Below are positions 43,801 through 45,678 of a stretch of 45,678 nucleotides of DNA, piece by piece (the stretch's first letter is position 1; each line of letters starts with the position of its first letter). The translations under genes and the position numbers were made by a program. Where the stretch lies: positions 1 to 45,678 of the forward strand of contig JAFVFL010000017.1 in NCBI GenBank assembly GCA_017475555.1. Direction: 5' to 3'. Source of the DNA: Ruminococcus sp. GTDB lineage: Bacteria; Bacillota; Clostridia; Oscillospirales; Ruminococcaceae. Under the pieces are notes generated by a model that was given only the letters and a program-made list of their open reading frames with translations, was not told where the DNA came from and searched no databases.

Positions 43801-45678
43801 GACGGCAAGGCAACAGGCACAACGACCATGAAGGACGCACAGAGCGTAACTATCAAGAAGAGCGACATGGGCGGCAAGGAGCTTGCAGGAGCAGAGATAA
43901 CATTCAGTAAGCTTAAAGTGACAGAGGACGGAAAGACAGAGGTCGAATATGTTGTTGACAGCTGGACTTCCACAAATGAAGCACACACAATAATCAGTAA
44001 CAACAACAAGGATAAGACAGACGACAGCTATAACGCACAGCTTGAGGACGGCTACTATCTTCTCCATGAGGAGGCAGCTCCCGCAGGCTACACTGTAATA
44101 ACTGACATTTACGTTGAGATAAAGGGCGGAATCGTATCCGGTCTGTATGACGTTGATTCTACTGGAAAGCTTGTAAAGAGCGAGAGGACAGACGTTGAAG
44201 CGATTGGTCAGAATATTACAATTACAGACGAGCTGACTGAGGTCAAGATAAGCAAGCAGGACGTAACAAACGGCGGAAAGCAGCTTGAGGGAGCAACACT
44301 GGTTATCGAGTCAGCAAGCGGCAGCGACCTGAGCGGAGTGACAGCAAAGGATACTGACAATGCAGAGGTAACGCTGAAGCACGACGGAAAGACAAAGATC
44401 AGCTATGAGACCGGCGAGAAGGATATCGTTCTTTCAGCAATACCGGCAGGCGAGTACACTCTCACAGAGATAACCGCACCTGACGGATACGCAAAGGCAG
44501 AGACCATTACATTCACAGTCAATGCAGACGGCACGATAAAGATCGGCGATGCAGAGGCTGAGGACAAGACGATCGTAATGGAGGATAAGGTCATAACAGC
44601 TTCGATCAGCAAGCGTGCAGCGGCAAGCGGAAACGAGATCGAGGGAGCACTCCTCACAGTAGAGCTCAATTCTGATGATGAGGGCGTTACACTTGAGAAC
44701 GTAGAGGTAAGCGGCGGAGCAACATCTGTAACAAGGAATGAAAAGAGCATAAGCTTCAGATCGGGTACTCAGGATACGATACTTTCTAAGCTTCCGGCAG
44801 GCGAGTACACTCTCACTGAGACGAGAGCACCGGACGGCTATGAGAAGGCAGAGTTCATAACGTTCAATGTAGATGAGTTCGGCAATATCACAGGTTCCAC
44901 CGTAGAGGGCGGCACAGTGGTAATGCTTGACGATTCAACTATCGAAATAAGCAAGGTAGACGTTGACAGCGAGAACAACGAGGAGCTTGAAGGAGCAAAG
45001 CTTACACTTACAGCACCTGAGGGCGTAAAGCTCACAGCTGAGAACGGAAGCGGAGTTTCTGAGGACGGCAGCCAGATAAGCTGGATATCCGGAAAGAATG
45101 CTAAGACCATCAAGAATCTTCCTGACGGAGAGTACACACTCAAGGAAGAGGGCTTCGAGGGCGAAGGCGAGTATCAGGTGATCGAGAGCACTATCACATT
45201 CACTATCAAGGACGGACTTATAACCGAGACCAAGAAGGTAGAGGATGTAACAGGCGGAACGATCGAGATAACCGATTCCAACACGATAGTTGTAAGCAAT
45301 GCGAAGAAGCAGGTAGTTACAACTGAGACAGATACAACAACATCAACAACTACAACAACCACTACAACAACAACTTCAACATCAACAACTGAGGCTGATA
45401 CAACAACATCTACCACAGCAACTTCAACATCAACAACTAAGGCTACAACAACATCTACCACAGCAACCTCGACATCAACAACTAAGGCTACAACAACATC
45501 TACCACAGCAACTTCAACATCAACAACTAAGGCTACAACAACAACTACCACAGCAACTTCGACATCAACAACTAAGGCTACAACAACAACTACCACAGCA
45601 ACTTCGACATCAACAACTAAGGCTACAACAACAACTACCACAGCAACTTCGACATCAACAACTAAGGCTACAACAACA
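31810..45678 (+). CDS. Giant secreted adhesin with SpaA/Cna_B-like repeats, 3' end outside window
   Basis: The frame from ATG 31810 appears open to the window edge, more than 4,600 codons; I translated the first 6 kb and sampled lines beyond. The start has AAAGGAGG 8 nt upstream and a signal peptide (RKRAASIFLSVVMIVASVFTSFTS). An N-terminal beta-rich region is followed by DUF11-like domains (from about 32840; TPGDTLTYTVVITNTGED at 33288), a large less repetitive part (about 33960-37250), then about 17 SpaA/Cna_B-like domains (about 38520-45290). Each has an ISKxD start, an xELAGAEITIT segment and LPDGxYTLxExxAPDGY, where Lys and Glu suit isopeptide bonds. A Thr-rich repeat begins at 45319. 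Such proteins are fibrillar surface adhesins or pilin-like stalks. The C-terminal anchor (sortase motif or dockerin) is not visible. Confidence 0.85.
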   Translation, partial: MNAHSSMTIRKRAASIFLSVVMIVASVFTSFTSVPVRAGAFGMYGFGAFTDVNSNNKIEFRNSAGQVISEVDTGEDFTMHVELSGSNVYQFGFGTTYMIELTNDNIQLTDFAGNGTKNGAKYAGFTISIVGGKRYLMYTVTNGQTRALDLNLRFKNGTTPDDTKVTATLSTMGSFTSKKATVTANADIKWANTKSASPTAIDIGTPVTYTVKAYPDNTSDTGVWYAGKVKVTDTIELPSGLSFTDTPTITVNGSPATIVSSDSSSVTFTYEAESSNKKGEMSPQEFTVTLNTSTLSGSSGGTFTNTVTTDVWGVGNESSSTPDFTTSPASADVSISEPTPADVNLSKDVKSRTGEYVSKGFLTDGDTAVFTITLSNNGDSPEEYEAGKLVLTDVLPEGLVYKSASAEGYTVTQSGKTVTFTNDSKVTLTKGKVITFDVECTVEGATETLKSLVNTSYLGTADNYTKMATALVSVKKPGKDYSVSKSVDKSVYTPGDTLTYTVVITNTGEDTLKEADFGSVSDSLNSSLSISDFNIPADGLSSGESVSATYSIAAGTDDITTNTVKVGDKSATATSEKSQFSLGNGDFSKRADSTVTQAGGTISYTFKYFNNSRFGGTVTGLEFGEITVPAQLNKTGIVVKVGDTTLETGNNEVNGDNYNLSSDANNLPLVKFSGDVGAYETIAVTYVFTVNDTKGEEKTDGEGNSLGEFVGYNVGQIGGKEVTADQDIKISKISFEVDKYAYSEGTGTNIPDKAADRAALLGYDTSELTKIDYPVVSSGTYGTVEPGQLMTYYIKITNTGAEPITRLKLTDQMIGIHQLDTAVKVYLVDKSENVTAKFGNDRTDDNADGITEDSPVATFWAAQYDSETQPGGGTAYMGFYEDEYGWKDGQDGQYLGRKNTSGDNNQALYVLNIPKGEYIVLAYQIHLGDGVYGFDKGTNTAIVEANEEVSVSDDIQYRVQQPIIEVTKGAKFDPWICSDDVQTIEPVMTDGKFDFDKTYEALKDMQFRWYLEIANYSKSNEAYTEDLTITDTIPEGMELYVEEIGLTVVHHEWGDATTPYGSTETYPTLYNIRGRVENTLLYDDPQIKKEIGNTGSGEYNTSRLNYVVNGNEVTFSPAYVKKNSTNDGVDTLPLKWRFQTDSNGNVGTLVYSYVTKLTDKKAAAIAAELGSYVANGNKDYQISASTFDNSYTLKSVNEYLEYNNGTVNATKQSTADSTLILKPSENKPSPGLTKTADPEIFSGYVDDVDTGFPTFPQWQIVVSNTATGTDDGKMSGIKVEDSLSDNMQWLPSDQMDFDNYDDEDEKEKFQAAANGYKIVDISNLSNAKSDIEGWQAIGTDVTIESTPGKVTIEYKGELEPGKALIVNFATYKPGEESKDKSYSDKALLSCDETIDKDRVTNGTYVGGKVEATAQNGIGGVETTSYKTIQTFGEDGIALNDHSDSSDAYESSNMSSGLPQGNNFKEGDITDHYAQGNWSGTKSADNYVTGLQGKKVQYTINVQNDATDRDLHDFVVIDRLPFEMADPGIISGYNRYSAFSVYLNSTSFDVYVDGELKNDVLKRVDYSTDMTAVIDETASDWDGESSGAMNWKELTGDVDLTTVRDLRFVFADGFIVGRKGSENNSIRIVINAIIPEYVANTGEENIAWNSFAYGYNYYLTLKKRVDGKMTYTVQDGTNGTEAVMSDEPMVAEPAKVGVWVPDVENPLTLEITKDYISNKGDTQTFYFTLYKGTSADEAEKFGETKKLEVTDKSSAKLTMDGISSALGTGESYFLFETDSVGNKLTSDSSDYTIIMGDGAEFNNGQKLEFTDSKAAVNVKNKITLGSIKAEKTFKSVFETTDTFYLALFTKNGEDYELYSKDQIKAVTVTGSEEGATEEVEFKDLPTTKDFYILETDKNGEPVDDSYKYEVTYGDNAGKDNSVKAKATDPDTAPVTAKVTNEEKAEAAITVKKTSDDMQLNGDSIKFGLFEAVADGEKYKAGDKVDDLTLTLEKSGDTVTGSAAFDPSKIDADKQYIVLELDAEGNILNQDDTDENGNTVNYNSFDSKDGETYYYIPVEFVTDSAEDNTTDAESDEKSVPVPEDYKKTVPVLDKAPAKPANGQITVTKEVLVDGASSDDWESFYVGLYTIGEGENAEPELAGTADKFVKEVTPENPTVTFDGVVVKATEDDTSDSRTYYVAECKSDGSFIGDSDYTIVNSFGGVYSSASAEPEYSETSNSMVAVELDASTGALYGFVKISNTTNTIERYIAKVGDDKPLGGAELIIRTETDYASYLNDINDETKSDEDKAAAKTQFELPDNATAATTTVKDKDWDITKVDLQPNVTYVLVETKAPAGYNIADPIKFAVDKDGYLVFIADDSEDTREPVTNDTTEKKSVLTMTDTKKSGAELTISKVDIADETAAEVPGAEMKLTAVSLTDETESVDLSGVTKAEGSGSTDDGFTASTASVTWTSSDKAVVLNALPDGKYTLEETAAPDGYTKVTEFTFTIENGKVEKAETTREDVTLDEATDETAAKITVSDTATVVKISKYELGKEAEVAGAQLTITRTGINEADEAEVDTKLDSTKIKVTSGETTLEEGDYVVDGSSITFTSQDKATEITGLPDGYYTLKEVNAPDGFTKVESSWTFKIEDGVVTTEGTADDTTKSYIGVDSEDSNHIIVNDAINTVTISKQDVGGSEIAGAELIIYKYSDDTFATKSDFKEAEISKLTITRGTDDLSGSMTDDGGLTFAKTEAGKSTVIEGLADGYYVLHEEAAPDGYAVATDIKFQIADGVVKLIEATTDGNTFKDAADNKIIMTDEKLGEVVISKVDAATGKEIDGAELSIDKVGDVVKNDDGSYKYTKGTVTNVTNYKTAYETVTSVVTDENDNTVTAEDGSTVTTVVTDSENNVVTTVNAKSFKLKDGVYKLTETISPDGYTVAEAIYFVVSDGKVIYNSKTEPSESITAEQINDNKVVMKDQPTMASISKVEAGKSEELAGAVLTITADNKNADLSKVYLKRGEDILKAGEDYEITANAIKFTSADTATVIYALPDGEYTLTEDTAPLGYKVNSEPVEFTIDKGDVKKSDVGAVIEDELIKVTFSKKSMTGEDEIKGAEITITSLDGKVLNGVTAKQGETDVLVAGENDTSFSFTSGETETIFSGLPAGMYRMVETRKPDGYEKIEEKAEIKFKVETDGTVAIIEDADGDGHVTASESSIVMKDDATIGIGKFDAADSKELKGATLTLTGKNDEEDITFDISNVTLGTGAELITKENGTALEWKSGTTDTLIKNLPDGTYTLKETADDDSKLVVLTDADGNTAEYKVLDSEFTFEVKNGIITTAADTEGYHVADTNTIKVNDARNERTLVINKVEAAGENETVQIAGAEFVLTNSGMKSADWEALIGLNGDKLTAVKDESGNITGVKFTSSTADDMIYGLADGTYELEEKVAPDGYVVATKFTFKVTGGEVESAGFATTGETSGTITASGKTTLLITDDISEISIDKRDITRKTEVAGATLTLTGKNGDKDIIFDISNVTLGEGAELVTKENGTTLEWKSGSSAVTIKGLPDGDYVLTETAGSDTKLFKAEDGNTYTIVDQETKFTIENGVIVKDTFDKFDENAEKSYTAITSETEIVVCDAKASSTAKISKKSAAEGDNDEIAGAKMTITSDKALTEDEIAKIKLTRGEGDKKVTLTEGEDYTIETAGETTVIKFTSADVSTDIEGLPAGTYTLKEVSAPEGYELYTESVNFSVIERDGGLAVDGTQEIVDKPIKVTIDKRDVTGQTEVKDAVLTLTNDKLSADDWKNLATKNDFLTLTKDEDGNANGVTWTSDGEAKTISYLKNGTYTLAESQAEGTEIKDADGNVYEVLESTVTFEVDNTKENAVTSAGAKTKADNEAGYVFDDATDTLLVCDAQRARKASISKQDAVTGEELAGAEITITSLDGKSMDNVKAVRENAEGIEEEVTLTKSEDGKSVTFTSGEQPTRLVGLEAGEYKLKETTAPDGYQKTESAKFTIDADGKATGTTTMKDAQSVTIKKSDMGGKELAGAEITFSKLKVTEDGKTEVEYVVDSWTSTNEAHTIISNNNKDKTDDSYNAQLEDGYYLLHEEAAPAGYTVITDIYVEIKGGIVSGLYDVDSTGKLVKSERTDVEAIGQNITITDELTEVKISKQDVTNGGKQLEGATLVIESASGSDLSGVTAKDTDNAEVTLKHDGKTKISYETGEKDIVLSAIPAGEYTLTEITAPDGYAKAETITFTVNADGTIKIGDAEAEDKTIVMEDKVITASISKRAAASGNEIEGALLTVELNSDDEGVTLENVEVSGGATSVTRNEKSISFRSGTQDTILSKLPAGEYTLTETRAPDGYEKAEFITFNVDEFGNITGSTVEGGTVVMLDDSTIEISKVDVDSENNEELEGAKLTLTAPEGVKLTAENGSGVSEDGSQISWISGKNAKTIKNLPDGEYTLKEEGFEGEGEYQVIESTITFTIKDGLITETKKVEDVTGGTIEITDSNTIVVSNAKKQVVTTETDTTTSTTTTTTTTTTSTSTTEADTTTSTTATSTSTTKATTTSTTATSTSTTKATTTSTTATSTSTTKATTTTTTATSTSTTKATTTTTTATSTSTTKATTTTTTATSTSTTKATTT
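38521..45290 (+). repeat. About 17 SpaA/Cna_B-type domain repeats
   Basis: Domain starts can be read near 38550, 38980, 39387, 39811, 40222, 40699, 41041, 41419, 41845, 42247, 42679, 43069, 43507, 43846, 44248, 44605 and 44944, each with an ISK-, INK- or IDK-like strand. Units are about 110-145 residues and end with a V..D or M.D strand. Two of them (41467 and 42293 onward) are almost identical over about 130 bp. Confidence 0.8.
45319..45678 (+). repeat. Thr-rich tract with 45-bp tandem repeats at window edge
   Basis: From 45439 the unit KATTTSTTATSTSTT (45 bp) repeats exactly in period, starting at 45439, 45484, 45529, 45574, 45619 and 45664, with TCT/ACT variants. It continues past the window edge. 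Confidence 0.92.

Noticed and set aside
32238..44750. Many minus-strand open frames across the giant adhesin gene
   Set aside because: They are shadows of one long plus-strand frame with a signal peptide, ribosome binding site and consistent domain repeats.

Overview
The window looks like chromosomal DNA of a cellulosome-forming Ruminococcus, most likely R. flavefaciens or a close relative. The strongest evidence is the gene run at the left edge: a scaffoldin C-terminus (cohesins, Thr linkers, X-module and dockerin), then a CttA-like wall-binding protein (Thr/ENPED linker, X-module and dockerin), then a single-cohesin protein with a sortase-type tail. This matches the scaB-cttA-scaE end of the known R. 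flavefaciens sca cluster. Housekeeping genes of Firmicutes type (HU, MazG, RqcP, SpoVB/MurJ-type flippase, DUF4317), strong SigA-type promoters and AGGAGG ribosome binding sites fit this assignment.

Layout. 1-6371: cellulosome anchoring genes; ScaE would hold the X-dockerins of ScaB and CttA at the cell wall. 6401-10160: TtcA-like tRNA thiolase (minus), a membrane-anchored unknown, then ung-metF-cobalamin-dependent methionine synthase activation domain. 10243-13028: an orphan sugar-type solute-binding lipoprotein and an NAD-dependent epimerase. 13059-17334 (minus): aminotransferase, unknown, trpS, mazG, HU and rqcP in one probable operon. 17631-23633 (plus): SpoVB/MurJ-like flippase, unknown, cysS, DUF4317 and a CLC-type anion transporter. 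23697-25322 (minus): membrane-fused spermidine synthase-like protein. 25587-27275: GGDEF/EAL protein with a degenerate GGDEF site. 27331-29493 (minus): flippase and deoD. 30107-31462: aspartate kinase. 31810-window end: one open frame of more than 4,600 codons encoding a giant secreted adhesin with DUF11-like and about 17 SpaA/Cna_B-like domains, running off the window inside a Thr-rich 45-bp repeat.

The most unusual feature not explained by genes is a 93-94 bp intergenic element found at three loci (11877-11975, 17389-17548, 29526-29778). In every copy the gene-proximal end supplies TTGATT exactly 17 bp from a TATAAT or TATAAG box, aimed at the downstream gene. The element body holds a GC-rich hairpin followed by a T run and then an AT-centred palindrome. 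It reads like a portable terminator-plus-promoter cassette that duplicates in tandem. Other points of note are an in-frame TAG with signs of two compensating indels in scaB, a long structured leader before cttA, a possible small RNA at 29838-29910, a perfect palindrome at the lysC promoter, and near-identical internal duplications in the giant adhesin.
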